A stretch of 64,000 nucleotides of DNA from Variovorax paradoxus. Lineage in GTDB: Bacteria > Pseudomonadota > Gammaproteobacteria > Burkholderiales > Burkholderiaceae_C. The stretch is taken from contig NZ_CP102931.1 in NCBI RefSeq assembly GCF_024734665.1, positions 4,214,001 through 4,278,000 of the forward strand, read 5' to 3'. A program made the position numbers and the translations under genes. This document shows positions 17,907 to 26,780 of this stretch, piece after piece; the stretch's first letter is position 1, and every line of letters begins with the position of its first letter. The notes beneath the pieces were generated by a model. It had not been told where the DNA came from. It worked only from the letters and a program-made list of their open reading frames with translations, and made no database searches.

Positions 17907-18946
17907 CGGTGAGCGTGAGCACGGCCGCAAACTTCGCGGGGCGCATCGGCGCCCGGGTGCTGGCCGCCGTGCCGGTGCTGCTGGGTGCAGTCGTCTTCAC
18001 CTTCCTTCTCACGCACGTGCTGCCCGGCGATCCGGCGGCGTTTCTCGCTTCGGGGCCGAGCGCGGGACCGGAAGAAATCGCGCAGATCCGCGCTCGCATG
18101 GGCCTCGACCAGCCGTTGCCAACGCAGCTGTGGCACTACCTCGTGGCGCTCGCGCAGGGCGACTGGGGGCAATCGCACACCACGGGGCAGCCGGTGTGGA
18201 CCGACTTGCGCCAGCGCCTGCCCGCCACGCTCGAGCTGACCTTCATCGCCTTCGCACTGACGCTGGCGGTCGCGCTGCCGCTGGGTGCCGCCGCCGCGCT
18301 GCGGCCACGTTCGGCATGGGACCGCGCCTGCACCTTGCTCACGGTCGGCGGAAGCTGCATGCCGACCTTCGTCATCGCGCTGCTGCTGGTGTATGTCTTC
18401 TACTTCCTGCTCGGCTGGGCACCTGAGCCCACCGGGCGCATCGACGCCATGCTGGCGCCGCCGCCCATCGTCACGGGCTTCCTGCTGGTGGACGCCACGC
18501 TGGCGGGCCGCCCAGACGCGCTCGCTTCGGCCGCCGGGCGGCTCTTACTGCCGGCCGTGAGCATGGCCCTGTTCTCGCTCGCCCCCGTGGCGCGGCTCAT
18601 GCGCGCCTCGATGCTCGGCGTGCTGCGCAGCGACCCCGTGCGCACGGCGCGCGCGCTCGGCCTGCCGCGCCGCGCGGTGCTGGCGAGCGCGCTACACCTG
18701 GCGCTGCTGCCGGTCGTCACCGGCGCGGGCATGGTGTTCTCGTACATGCTGAGCGCCAACGTGGTGATCGAAAAAGTGTTCGCCTGGCCCGGCATCGGCA
18801 GCTATGCGCTCGATGCGCTGCTGGCCTCCGACCACGCGCCGCTGCAAGGCTTCGTGCTGCTGGTGGCGCTGCTCTTCGTGGGCGTGAACCTGCTGGTCGA
18901 TCTGCTGCACAGCCGGATCGATCCGCGCGCCGGGTCCGGAGCATGA
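17903..18946 (+). CDS. ABC importer permease (DppB/OppB type)
   Basis: A 347-residue inner-membrane permease. The first membrane segment (VLAAVPVLLGAVVFTFLLTHVLPGDPA) with the DPA motif is diagnostic of DppB/OppB. GLDQPLPTQ follows, and the EAA-type loop is seen at RTARALGLPRRAVLASALHLAL. About six helices. The start is the ATG at 17903, which overlaps the stop of the binding-protein gene (ATGA). A further ATGA couples it to the next permease. Confidence 0.92.
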   Translation: MTVSVSTAANFAGRIGARVLAAVPVLLGAVVFTFLLTHVLPGDPAAFLASGPSAGPEEIAQIRARMGLDQPLPTQLWHYLVALAQGDWGQSHTTGQPVWTDLRQRLPATLELTFIAFALTLAVALPLGAAAALRPRSAWDRACTLLTVGGSCMPTFVIALLLVYVFYFLLGWAPEPTGRIDAMLAPPPIVTGFLLVDATLAGRPDALASAAGRLLLPAVSMALFSLAPVARLMRASMLGVLRSDPVRTARALGLPRRAVLASALHLALLPVVTGAGMVFSYMLSANVVIEKVFAWPGIGSYALDALLASDHAPLQGFVLLVALLFVGVNLLVDLLHSRIDPRAGSGA

Positions 18947-19779
18947 AAGCGCGGCTGCCGCATGCCGACGCGGCTTCGGGCCTGCTGTTGCTCGCGCTGT
19001 TCCTGGCCGCCGCATTGCTCGGCCCCGCGCTGGCGCCTTTCGATCCGCTGGCCACCGATGTACTGAACCGCCTGCAGCCGCCCGGCGCCACGCACTGGTT
19101 CGGCACCGACGCGCTCGGGCGCGACCTGTTCTCGCGCGTGCTCGTCGCCACGCGGCTCGACCTGGGCATGGCCGCCGGGGCGGTCGTGCTGTCGCTGCTC
19201 GCGGGCAGCGCGCTGGGTGCGTGGTGCGGCTTTGTCAGCGGGCGGATCGACCGCTGGGTGGGTCGGTTGGTCGACGTGCTGATGGCCTTTCCGCTCTTCG
19301 TCGTGGCCATGGCGCTGGTCGCGGCCTGGGGCAACAGCGTGGCCAACATCGTCTATGCCACGGCGCTGATCAACCTGCCCTTCTACATCAGGCTCGCGCG
19401 GGGCGAAGTCAGCGTACGCCGCAGCGCCGGCTACGTACTGGCCGCGCTTCTGGGTGGCGCCAGCGCGCCGCGGCTGCTCTTCGGCGTGCTGCTGCCCCAT
19501 GTGTTGCCGATGCTGGCGGTGCAGGGGTCGATCAATCTCGGCTGGGCGCTGCTGAATGGCGCGGGCCTGTCGTTCATCGGCCTGGGCGTGCGCCCGCCGA
19601 CGGCGGAATGGGGCGTGCTCGTGAGCGAGGGGGCGCCCTACATCATCACTGGCCAGTGGTGGCTGGCCTTCTTCCCGGGGCTGGCGCTGTTCGCGGCCGT
19701 GGGCTGCTTCACGCTGCTGGGCGACGCGCTGCGCGACCTGCTCGATCCGCGTGGCGCGGCGGAGGCTGCACAGCCATGA
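18943..19779 (+). CDS. ABC importer permease (DppC/OppC type)
   Basis: A 278-residue permease, partner of the preceding gene. Marks are APFDPLATDVLNRLQPP and HWFGTDALGRDLFSRVL (conserved in DppC/OppC), then several helices including VVLSLLAGSALGAWCGF, and the loop AGYVLAALLGGASAPRLLFGVLLPHVLP. It overlaps genes on both sides by 4 bases. Confidence 0.92.
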   Translation: MKARLPHADAASGLLLLALFLAAALLGPALAPFDPLATDVLNRLQPPGATHWFGTDALGRDLFSRVLVATRLDLGMAAGAVVLSLLAGSALGAWCGFVSGRIDRWVGRLVDVLMAFPLFVVAMALVAAWGNSVANIVYATALINLPFYIRLARGEVSVRRSAGYVLAALLGGASAPRLLFGVLLPHVLPMLAVQGSINLGWALLNGAGLSFIGLGVRPPTAEWGVLVSEGAPYIITGQWWLAFFPGLALFAAVGCFTLLGDALRDLLDPRGAAEAAQP

Positions 19780-20798
19780 GCAGCGCAGCGCCGATGCTGG
19801 AAGTCGATGGCCTGAGCCTGCGCTTTCGCACGCCCTCGGGCGTCCCGGTGAACGTGCTCGACAAGGTCGGCTTCACGCTGCAGGCCGGCGAGACGCTGGG
19901 GCTGGTCGGCGAAAGCGGCTCGGGCAAGTCCGTCACCGCGCTGGCGCTTGCCGGCCTTCTCGATGCGCGCGCGCAGGTGCAGGCCAAGCGGCTGCGCTTC
20001 CAGGGTCGCGACCTGCTGAGCAGCCAGGGCACCCCCAACGCTGCCGCACGGCAAGGGCTGCGCGGGCGCCGTATCGGCTTCGTGTTCCAGAGCCCGCGGC
20101 GCGCGCTGCATCCGCTGCGCACCGTCGGCGACCAGTTGCAGCAGGTGCTGCAGGTACACCTCGGCCTGAAAGCCGTCGCGGCACGGCAAAAGGCGCTCGC
20201 GTGGATCGAACGCGTGGGCCTGAGCGATCCGGCGCGCCGCTTCAAAGCCTATGCGCACGAGCTTTCCGGAGGACAGTGCCAGCGCGTGATGATCGCGTTG
20301 GCGCTGGCCGGCGATCCCGAGCTGCTGATCGCGGATGAGCCGACCACGGGCCTTGACGTGAGCACGCAGGCCCTCGTGCTCGACCTCATCGCCGAACTCG
20401 CGCGCGAGCGTCGCCTGGCGACATTGCTCATCACGCACGACCTGGCCTTGGCGGCGCAGCGTTGCGCGCGCATCGCGGTCATGCACGCCGGCCAGTTGGT
20501 GGAGACACTGCCGTCCGCCGGCCTGCGCGAAGGCGCGGCGCACCCGTACACGCGACAGCTGCTGCGCGCCACGCCGCAATCGGCGCCCACGCTCAACGCC
20601 TTGCGCAGCGTGGACGGCACGCTGCCGGACCTGACCCGCGCCGACCTGCCTGCCTGCCGCTTCGCCGAACGCTGCGAGAAGAGCGACGCACGTTGCCGCA
20701 GCCAGGCCGCCCCCTGGGCCCGCACGGGTGCGCAGCACGCGCTGGCGTGCTGGCACCCGGTGCATGTATTTCCCCAACCGCTTGCCCTTGCCGCATGA
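19776..20798 (+). CDS. ABC importer ATP-binding protein (DppD/OppD type)
   Basis: A 340-residue ATPase. Walker A is GESGSGKS (with Ser-Val after it), signature LSGGQCQRVMIALAL, Walker B LLIADEPTTGLDVSTQ, switch His in LITHDLALAA. The C-terminal oligopeptide-transporter extension (LPACRFAERCEKSDARC) has the spaced Cys residues that in this family may bind an Fe-S cluster. The start is the ATG at 19776, overlapping the preceding stop. It pairs with the second ATPase at 21657. Confidence 0.92.
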   Translation: MSSAAPMLEVDGLSLRFRTPSGVPVNVLDKVGFTLQAGETLGLVGESGSGKSVTALALAGLLDARAQVQAKRLRFQGRDLLSSQGTPNAAARQGLRGRRIGFVFQSPRRALHPLRTVGDQLQQVLQVHLGLKAVAARQKALAWIERVGLSDPARRFKAYAHELSGGQCQRVMIALALAGDPELLIADEPTTGLDVSTQALVLDLIAELARERRLATLLITHDLALAAQRCARIAVMHAGQLVETLPSAGLREGAAHPYTRQLLRATPQSAPTLNALRSVDGTLPDLTRADLPACRFAERCEKSDARCRSQAAPWARTGAQHALACWHPVHVFPQPLALAA

Positions 20799-21646
20799 CA
20801 GCCTCTCACATCACCCCGGACAACGCCCAAGGCTTTCGCGACCTCTGGCGCGCACGCTACGGCGACGGCATCGCGCCCGCGCCGCCAGCCGCGCCCAACC
20901 CGGTGCTGCAAAGCCTGCTCGCGCACCGCTCGGTGCGCACCTTCGACCCCGCGCCGCTGGATGAAGGAACTCTCGAATGGCTGATTGCTGCCGCGCAATC
21001 GGCGCCCAGTTCGTCGAACCTGCAGACCTGGAGCGTGATTGCCGTGGAAGACGCCGAGCGCAAGGCGCGTCTGGCGGAGTTCGCGGGCAACCAGGGCCAC
21101 GTGCGCGAGGCACCGCTGGTGCTGGTCTGGCTCGCCGACCTCGCGCGACTGCGCGGCCTTGCGCAACAAGCGCAGGTGCCCATTGAGGGCGCGGAATACC
21201 TCGATTCCTCGCTGATGGGCGTGATCGATGCCGTGCTGGCGGCGCAGAACGCCGTCATCGCCGCGCAGTCCCTCGGCCTGGGCACGGTGTATCTCGGCGC
21301 CATCCGCAACCAGCCGGAGCGCGTGGCTGCGGAGCTCGGGCTTCCGCCCGGCGTCTTCGCAGTGGTGGGCCTGTGCGTGGGCCGACCCGATGCATCGCGG
21401 CCCGCGGCGGTGAAGCCTCGGCTGCCGCAAAGCGCCGTGCTGTCGCGCGAGCGCTATTCGCCTTCGGAAACGCAGCAGCACGTGCGCAGCTACGACGCGA
21501 CCATGCAGTCGTTCTATGCCTCGCAAGGCATGCCCGTCGCGCGCTGGAGCGAGCATTCGCTGGCCCGCCTGCGCGGCCCCGAGCAGCTGAAGGGCCGCCA
21601 CCGGCTGGTGGAAGCGCTCGAAGCACAGCGCATCGGCCTGCGCTGA
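20795..21646 (+). CDS. Nitroreductase-family flavoprotein (NfsA-like)
   Basis: A 283-residue FMN reductase of the nitroreductase family. Marks are LLAHRSVRTFDPAPLDEGTL, AAAQSAPSSSNLQTWSVIAV (FMN-binding), DAVLAAQNAVIAAQSLGLGTVYLGAIRN and VGRPDA, in the order of NfsA-type enzymes. It sits between the two ATPase genes of an importer, which is unusual. A plausible role is to supply reduced FMN to the two flavin monooxygenases of the operon; that is inference. It overlaps the preceding ATPase gene by 4 bases. Confidence 0.88.
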   Translation: MTASHITPDNAQGFRDLWRARYGDGIAPAPPAAPNPVLQSLLAHRSVRTFDPAPLDEGTLEWLIAAAQSAPSSSNLQTWSVIAVEDAERKARLAEFAGNQGHVREAPLVLVWLADLARLRGLAQQAQVPIEGAEYLDSSLMGVIDAVLAAQNAVIAAQSLGLGTVYLGAIRNQPERVAAELGLPPGVFAVVGLCVGRPDASRPAAVKPRLPQSAVLSRERYSPSETQQHVRSYDATMQSFYASQGMPVARWSEHSLARLRGPEQLKGRHRLVEALEAQRIGLR

Positions 21647-21656
21647 ACGCATTGCC

Positions 21657-22487
21657 ATGTCTGACCTGCCCTTGCTGGACGTACGCGACCTGGTGGCGCG
21701 CTATCCCTTGCCGAGCTTGCCGTCATTCGGCGGCCTCGTGAAGCGACGGCGCTGGCTCCAGGCCGTCGACGGCGTGAGCTTCACGCTCGCGCGCGGCGAG
21801 GCGGTGGGCTTGGTCGGCGAATCGGGCTGCGGCAAGTCGACGCTGGTGTCGCTGCTGGCGCGGCTGAGCGACCCGTTCTCGGGGCGCATCGTGTTCGACG
21901 GCATCGAGCTCGCCGCACACCCCGCGGCACGTGCCGCACGGGCGCCGTGGCGAAGCCGCGTGCAGATGGTGTTCCAGGACCCGCACGACAGCCTCGATCC
22001 GCGCAGGACGGCCTTCGATGCCGTTGCCGATCCCATTCGCCGGCTGCTGGGTTTGAACGGCGACGCGTTGCGCCAGCGCGTGCTCGACGTGGCGCAGCGC
22101 GTGCAGCTCGGCACCGACCTGCTGCAGCGCCGCCCGCATGAGTTGTCGGGCGGGCAGGCCGCGCGCGTGGGCATTGCGCGCGCGCTGGGGCCCGGGCCGG
22201 AACTGCTGATCCTCGACGAGCCCACGGCGGCGCTCGACGTGTCGGTGCAGGCCGGCGTGCTGGCCCTGCTCGACCGGCTGCGCCGCGAGCTGGACCTGGG
22301 CATCGTGTTCGTTTCGCACGACCTCGGCGTGGTGCGCCTGCTGTGCGATCGCGTGCTGGTGATGCGCAAAGGCCGCATCGTCGACGAGGGCCCCGCGCGC
22401 GAACTGTTCGACCGGCCGCGCCACGAGTACACCGCTGCGCTGGCCGCAGCGATCCCGAGGTTTCCCGGCAGCCGGGCGCCTTCCTGA
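21657..22487 (+). CDS. ABC importer ATP-binding protein (DppF/OppF type)
   Basis: A 276-residue ATPase. It has VDGVSFTLARGEAVGLVGESGCGKST (Walker A), QMVFQDPHDSLDPRRT (Q-loop with the OppF-like SLDPR), LSGGQAARVGIARAL, LLILDEPTAALDVSVQ and VSHDLGVV. It starts 10 bases after the nitroreductase-like gene and closes the operon. A near-palindrome follows its stop. Confidence 0.92.
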   Translation: MSDLPLLDVRDLVARYPLPSLPSFGGLVKRRRWLQAVDGVSFTLARGEAVGLVGESGCGKSTLVSLLARLSDPFSGRIVFDGIELAAHPAARAARAPWRSRVQMVFQDPHDSLDPRRTAFDAVADPIRRLLGLNGDALRQRVLDVAQRVQLGTDLLQRRPHELSGGQAARVGIARALGPGPELLILDEPTAALDVSVQAGVLALLDRLRRELDLGIVFVSHDLGVVRLLCDRVLVMRKGRIVDEGPARELFDRPRHEYTAALAAAIPRFPGSRAPS

Positions 22488-22511
22488 CGCGGGATTCGCT
22501 CAGCGCTGTCA

Positions 22512-22531
22512 CTGGCTTGGCGCCATGCCAG
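22512..22531 (+). terminator. Possible hairpin after the organosulfur operon
   Basis: CTGGCTTGGC followed at once by GCCATGCCAG forms a 10-bp stem with one mismatch, 25 bases after the operon stop. It has no U-tract, so it could be a Rho-assisted stop, a 3' protective structure or chance. Confidence 0.25.
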
Positions 22532-23186
22532 AAATCAAGTCGTTGCCCTTGTTGGCTTGATCAATCAACGATAACCGCAGGCACGTAAATGCCACATTAC
22601 CGTTGCTTGGTCGTCGACGACATCGAGTCGCGAGGCTCGCCCCCATAGGCCATTGATCACGCGCCCCCTAGTCAACCTCACGCAAGACCTTTTCCGGGCA
22701 AGCCGCCGCATCAATCTGCAGCGGGTCTCGCCCTAGAGCTCGGCCGCACAGATAGGCGGCGCCCGGCCGGATTCCGCATTGGCTTCAGGTGACCGGCTCA
22801 GGCCTAGTGGTGGCACTGTCGTGCGTTGGCTTGTGCTCGCGCCCACCGCTGCGGGTCCGTGGTTTTCTACTTGTTTTCGGGTATGGGCTCACGCCTCCCT
22901 CCTGCCTACCATCGACGCCGACCCAAAGGCCACAAGGGATCGCGTCAATGGAACGGCAGGAACGACAGCTCGGCATCGCAACAGAGGACGTCACTTGGGG
23001 GTTTGCAGCAGAATTTTCGCCATCCTGATCGCAAGCCGCGGCGGCCTCCGTCTTGCCGATTCACCTACTGCTTCGCCCTTTCATGCGACCAGGCGCAGTG
23101 CAGCCCTTGGGTTGTGCAGACTGCAAGAATCCACAGGCGTGCACAGCACCAGACTTTTCTTAATACAGCAAAGGAGCCATCCATTC
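22532..23186. other. Non-coding gap after the organosulfur operon
   Basis: No gene recognised. A frame open from 22779 runs into the next gene, but its translation up to about 23180 is low in sense-like composition and matches nothing. The end of the gap carries AAAGGAG (23170-23176), the ribosome-binding site of the gene at 23187. Confidence 0.5.
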
Positions 23187-24452
23187 ATGCTTTACGACCA
23201 GGCTGTTGCGATCGTGATGTGCGATCTCGGAGACAAGCCCGAACAGCGAGCAGCGCAAAGCGCACTCAAGAGCACCCTGATGACCGCCCACCGAATCGAA
23301 CGTGATTTGAAAGCGGATCTTGAAGTGCTGAAGGACTCGATGATGCGATTCTGGCGCGACCGCAAGATCGATCCTGAACTCACACCGCATGAACAGAAAT
23401 CCATCAAGCAGGACAACCAGGCGTTGAAGATACAACGGCGAGATTGGCTGCGACAGGTGTACGTTCCAAGTCTTCAACAGATCGGTTTGAGCATGAACAA
23501 GATCAAAGCGCTAATCAAGGAAAGCAGAGGTCTGTTCTACCTGAAAGACGACGGGATCTTTCTTGCCGACCATACGAAGCTCGCTGAGATCTACGTGGGC
23601 AACGCCGCGTTCGAGGAGAAGTCGGACGCAACAAACGGAGCGATTCGCCCGATCTATCAAAAGAAGGGAATTCTTCGCATCCGCATCGACAAGCGCGAAG
23701 CTACAGAATACATCAAGGATGATTTCGGTCGAATGACGCGCCGCTATGCCTATGTCGAGAAGAATTACGACGTATTCAAGCTAATTCTTGAGGCCGTCGA
23801 TGGACTATCCGGCAAGAATGTAGGCGTTCTCGGCGTCCAGGAAAAACTTCACGGCAACGCATTTCGGATTGGCCCTGGAACCCTCAAGAAATGGGACCTG
23901 GGCGACAAGAAGGTCGGCACCAATCTCGACTTCCGGCAACTCGCTCACATCAACCAAGAAGAAGGCAGCACAGTCCAGCGGGCCCACCCACTGAGCTCCA
24001 CGTCAAAGCATCTCCATGGCAATGAAGGCTACCGCTTCGGCCGACACGACGGGGTGAAGCTCAAGATCGATCTCGCAAAGATTCCGATTGGCAAGAGAAC
24101 ACGAGACCCGGCATCGATGGGGGTCACCGACCAAGCGCTGCTGAACCTCTATTCGTGGGACGCGCAGTACGGCAATCCCGACTTTCAGACTATCGGCGTT
24201 GCGACAAAGAACAAGACCGGGACCGTCGATACCAATGCTGACGTCATGAAGGCGCACTCTGACAACAGCACCGGAAAGAACAGAGAGTTGATGCTCCTAC
24301 GGTTCCCACGCGACGCCATCGTACAAGTGCTTTGCCACGACGAGACCGCGATCAACGAGGTCAAGATGATGATGCAGGACGCACACCTCGGTCACGTAGC
24401 CGTCCTGCACGAAGCGCATGCAGCGCTTCACAACTCCGAACTCTACGAATAG
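23187..24452 (+). CDS. Protein of unknown function, possible ADP-ribosyltransferase-like domain
   Basis: A 421-residue cytoplasmic protein that I do not recognise. The N-terminal 110 residues are Lys/Glu-rich helix (KADLEVLKDSMMRFWRDRKI). The C-terminal 170 residues are mixed alpha/beta with PLSSTSKHLHG near 270, then GVKLKIDLAKIP, and KNRELMLLRFPRD near 364. The order Ser-Thr-Ser, beta strand, then a Glu followed by a hydrophobic strand and Pro resembles R-S-E-type ADP-ribosyltransferase cores, but the Arg strand is unclear. The fold call is weak. The start is the ATG at 23187 with AAAGGAG upstream. Its base composition is less G+C-rich than the operon before it, which suggests acquisition. 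Confidence 0.6.
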   Translation: MLYDQAVAIVMCDLGDKPEQRAAQSALKSTLMTAHRIERDLKADLEVLKDSMMRFWRDRKIDPELTPHEQKSIKQDNQALKIQRRDWLRQVYVPSLQQIGLSMNKIKALIKESRGLFYLKDDGIFLADHTKLAEIYVGNAAFEEKSDATNGAIRPIYQKKGILRIRIDKREATEYIKDDFGRMTRRYAYVEKNYDVFKLILEAVDGLSGKNVGVLGVQEKLHGNAFRIGPGTLKKWDLGDKKVGTNLDFRQLAHINQEEGSTVQRAHPLSSTSKHLHGNEGYRFGRHDGVKLKIDLAKIPIGKRTRDPASMGVTDQALLNLYSWDAQYGNPDFQTIGVATKNKTGTVDTNADVMKAHSDNSTGKNRELMLLRFPRDAIVQVLCHDETAINEVKMMMQDAHLGHVAVLHEAHAALHNSELYE

Positions 24453-24478
24453 CCGATTGCCAAGAAACGCAGCGCGGC

Positions 24479-24730
24479 CTACAGGCCCGGTCGGATGATG
24501 TTCAACACGTCGACCTTGCGAGTATCGATGGCGCGAACCTTCTCGGCATACTTCTCGATCTTCAGGGCGTTGCGCTTGGACTGCAGTCGCAGAGACTCCA
24601 GAATCTTTTCGTAGCCTCCCAGTTCCCCCGGATTCTCGGAAGGCCCGTAGTTGGCCGCCAGCAATTGCCAGCGAAGCCCCTTGCACCTAAATACTTGGTG
24701 GACACCATCGTCATGGACAAAAGGCGGCAA
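24479..24730 (-). pseudogene. Possible gene remnant (C-terminal helical segment)
   Basis: An 83-codon minus-strand frame whose last 60 codons have protein-like composition (ending KVDVLNIIRPGL, with a preceding Lys/Glu/Leu-rich helix). The first 20 codons look non-coding. It may be the C-terminus of a lost gene, or a small gene with a later start. Convergent with the unknown gene at 23187. Nothing recognised. Confidence 0.3.
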
Positions 24731-24821
24731 CTCAAGACGGGATCACCGCGCGCTTACAAACCTTCTCTGCAACCATCCAGACAATCGGTCCGTAGAGCCG
24801 CTAATCAGCGCCGCGCACCTT

Positions 24822-25814
24822 CTACTGCGGCTCCACGCCGGCCGCCCGAACCGCCGCGCCCCACTTCTTTAATTCCGTGCCCAAGAATTGCGAGAAGTCG
24901 GCTGGCGTTCCGCCAGCCGCCACGGCGCCGTTCTTGCGCAATGCCTCCCTGAAGTTACTGTGCAACACCGCCGTGTTCACCGCGTCATTGAGCGTCTTGC
25001 GAACCTCATCGGGGAGCTTCGCAGGCCCAAGCAGGCCCCACCAGACGGATGCGTCGGCGTCGTAACCCAGCTCTCTCATGGTTGGGATGTCGGGCAATAG
25101 CTCCGATCGCTTGGTACCCAACTGCGCGATGGCACGGAAGCCTTTGTCTGCATCTACGAAGGGGGCAAGCGCTGCCTCCGTATCGACGATTGCATCGACC
25201 TGGCGCCCTCTAAACGCATTGACCGCAGGAGCCGTGCCGTTGAATGGAACGTGAAGCAACTGCAGACCGGAGGCATTGAAGGCCAGGACACCGGAAAGAT
25301 GAGACGTGGTTCCGGCCCCCCCAGACGCCCAGTTGAGCGCTCGGCTCTTGGCCAACTTGTGGAACTCGGAGAAATCCTTCGCTGGCACGTTCGCATTGAT
25401 AGCGATCGTCATGGGGCCGGTTGCGACAAGGGCGATCGGCGTGAAATTTCGAACGGAGTCATAGGGCAACGCCTTGAAGAGGAACGGGCTAATCGCGAGA
25501 TTCCCGGAGCCACTGAAGAGAATGGTGTAACCGTCTGGCGCAGATCGCGCGACAGCGCCCTGGCCGACAATGCCGCCCGCACCACCGCGGTTGTCCACAA
25601 TTACAGGCTGCCCCAACGAGCTCTCAAGTTCCTTGGCGATCAGTCGCGCGATGAGGTCGGATCCTCCGCCTGCGGTGTAGGGGACGATCATCCGGATAGG
25701 CCTGTCCGGAAAAGATGCCGCGTAGGCGCCGGTCGCAACGAGACCCGCGACGCTTGCCGCCAGCACGGCAAGAAAGCCGCGTTTCGTGCGCAGGAAAATG
25801 GGTGGGGTCATCAT
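24822..25814 (-). CDS. Bug-family (TctC) periplasmic solute receptor
   Basis: A 330-residue periplasmic binding protein. A signal peptide covers about residues 1-33 (FLAVLAASVAGLVATGAYA). The mature part has FPDRPIRMIVPYTAGGGSDLIARLIA, the first ligand-binding loop and family hallmark, then NRGGAGGIVGQGAVARSAPDGYT and NWASGGAGTTSHL. Bug receptors bind carboxylates or amides. No TctA/TctB membrane genes are nearby. It is the last gene of a hydantoinase operon, so a hydantoin-like ring or its product is a plausible ligand. Confidence 0.9.
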   Translation of the reverse strand: MMTPPIFLRTKRGFLAVLAASVAGLVATGAYAASFPDRPIRMIVPYTAGGGSDLIARLIAKELESSLGQPVIVDNRGGAGGIVGQGAVARSAPDGYTILFSGSGNLAISPFLFKALPYDSVRNFTPIALVATGPMTIAINANVPAKDFSEFHKLAKSRALNWASGGAGTTSHLSGVLAFNASGLQLLHVPFNGTAPAVNAFRGRQVDAIVDTEAALAPFVDADKGFRAIAQLGTKRSELLPDIPTMRELGYDADASVWWGLLGPAKLPDEVRKTLNDAVNTAVLHSNFREALRKNGAVAAGGTPADFSQFLGTELKKWGAAVRAAGVEPQ

Positions 25815-25820
25815 GCAGCC

Positions 25821-26753
25821 CTAGTCCAAGTGAAGCTGGCACAGTGAATCAAGCGCAGCCGCTATCGTCGCCCTGTCTTTGGCGCTTACCCTCAGCATTG
25901 GCGCGCGAAGTTCGCCGGCAGGTCGGCCGACCAATTCCAGGGCTGCGAGCAGCGATCGAGGCAAACCAGGCCGGACCAGAGCCTGCAGCAACGGCTGCAG
26001 CGCTCGGCCGATGTCGAGGGAACGCTGCAAGTCGCGCTTCGTTACCGCTGCCTCATATAGTGCGAGCGTAGCCTTTGGAGCAACCAGAGGTGCTGCTGTG
26101 CACCATCCACGACAGCCCAGCATGAGTGCTGGGACGGCAAAGGTATTCTTGCCCGCGAAAATCTCAAGACGTCCGTCGTTGCGCAACAGCAAGTCCTGCA
26201 GCCGCTCCACATCGGCTGAACTGTCTTTCAGCATGGTCACGGACGGTATCTTGGTCAACTCCAACAACTCATCCGCGGTCATCAACCCGCCGGACTTCAT
26301 CGAGGTGTCGTACACCATGATCGGCAGCGTGGTCCGGTCAGCCAACTTGTCGTAGAAATTGAAGATCTCTTGCGAAGTGAGACGCCAGTCGCTGGTGGGG
26401 GCAGCCAGCAATGCACTCGCACCGCATTTCTCGGCGAAGCGGGCAGTACGAACGGCCTCTTCGACACTGCTTCCGCTAGCACCAACGATGACCGGAAGCC
26501 GGCCTGACGCGCGCGAGCATACGGATTCAATCACTTGCTCGCGCTCGTCCGGCGTCAGGTAGGCATTGAGGCCCGCCGAACCCAAGGGAGCGATGCCATG
26601 AACACCGTCGGCAACAAGTCGGTCGACCAATTCACACAGACGCGCCGTGTCGATCTTGCCCTTTTGGTCGAAGGGCGTGATCAGATAGGCAATCACCCCG
26701 TGGAGTCCACGTAGTCTGTAATTCTGGCCTTGCAATTGCTGTGGCATGTTCAT
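25821..26753 (-). CDS. Dihydrodipicolinate synthase-like class I aldolase family protein
   Basis: A 310-residue TIM-barrel protein of the DapA/NanA superfamily. The N-terminus has GVIAYLITPFDQKGKID. GSAGLNAYLTPDER holds the substrate-binding loop. The Schiff-base Lys is in VTMLKDSSAD. The family YNxP motif is replaced by YDTS, so it is not a housekeeping DapA. It probably catalyses a retro-aldol or pyruvate-forming lyase step. It lies between the HyuB-type subunit and the Bug receptor, with short gaps, in one operon. Confidence 0.88.
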   Translation of the reverse strand: MNMPQQLQGQNYRLRGLHGVIAYLITPFDQKGKIDTARLCELVDRLVADGVHGIAPLGSAGLNAYLTPDEREQVIESVCSRASGRLPVIVGASGSSVEEAVRTARFAEKCGASALLAAPTSDWRLTSQEIFNFYDKLADRTTLPIMVYDTSMKSGGLMTADELLELTKIPSVTMLKDSSADVERLQDLLLRNDGRLEIFAGKNTFAVPALMLGCRGWCTAAPLVAPKATLALYEAAVTKRDLQRSLDIGRALQPLLQALVRPGLPRSLLAALELVGRPAGELRAPMLRVSAKDRATIAAALDSLCQLHLD

Positions 26754-26780
26754 GATGAGTGCTTTCTTAGAGCCATCTGG

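Noticed and set aside
15984..17930. 648-residue minus-strand frame opposite the SfnB-like and binding-protein genes
   Set aside because: Shadow frame; the plus-strand genes have complete family signatures and coupled starts.
22779..23186. 136-codon upstream extension of the unknown protein at 23187
   Set aside because: No protein-like pattern, and the AAAGGAG site directly precedes the ATG at 23187.
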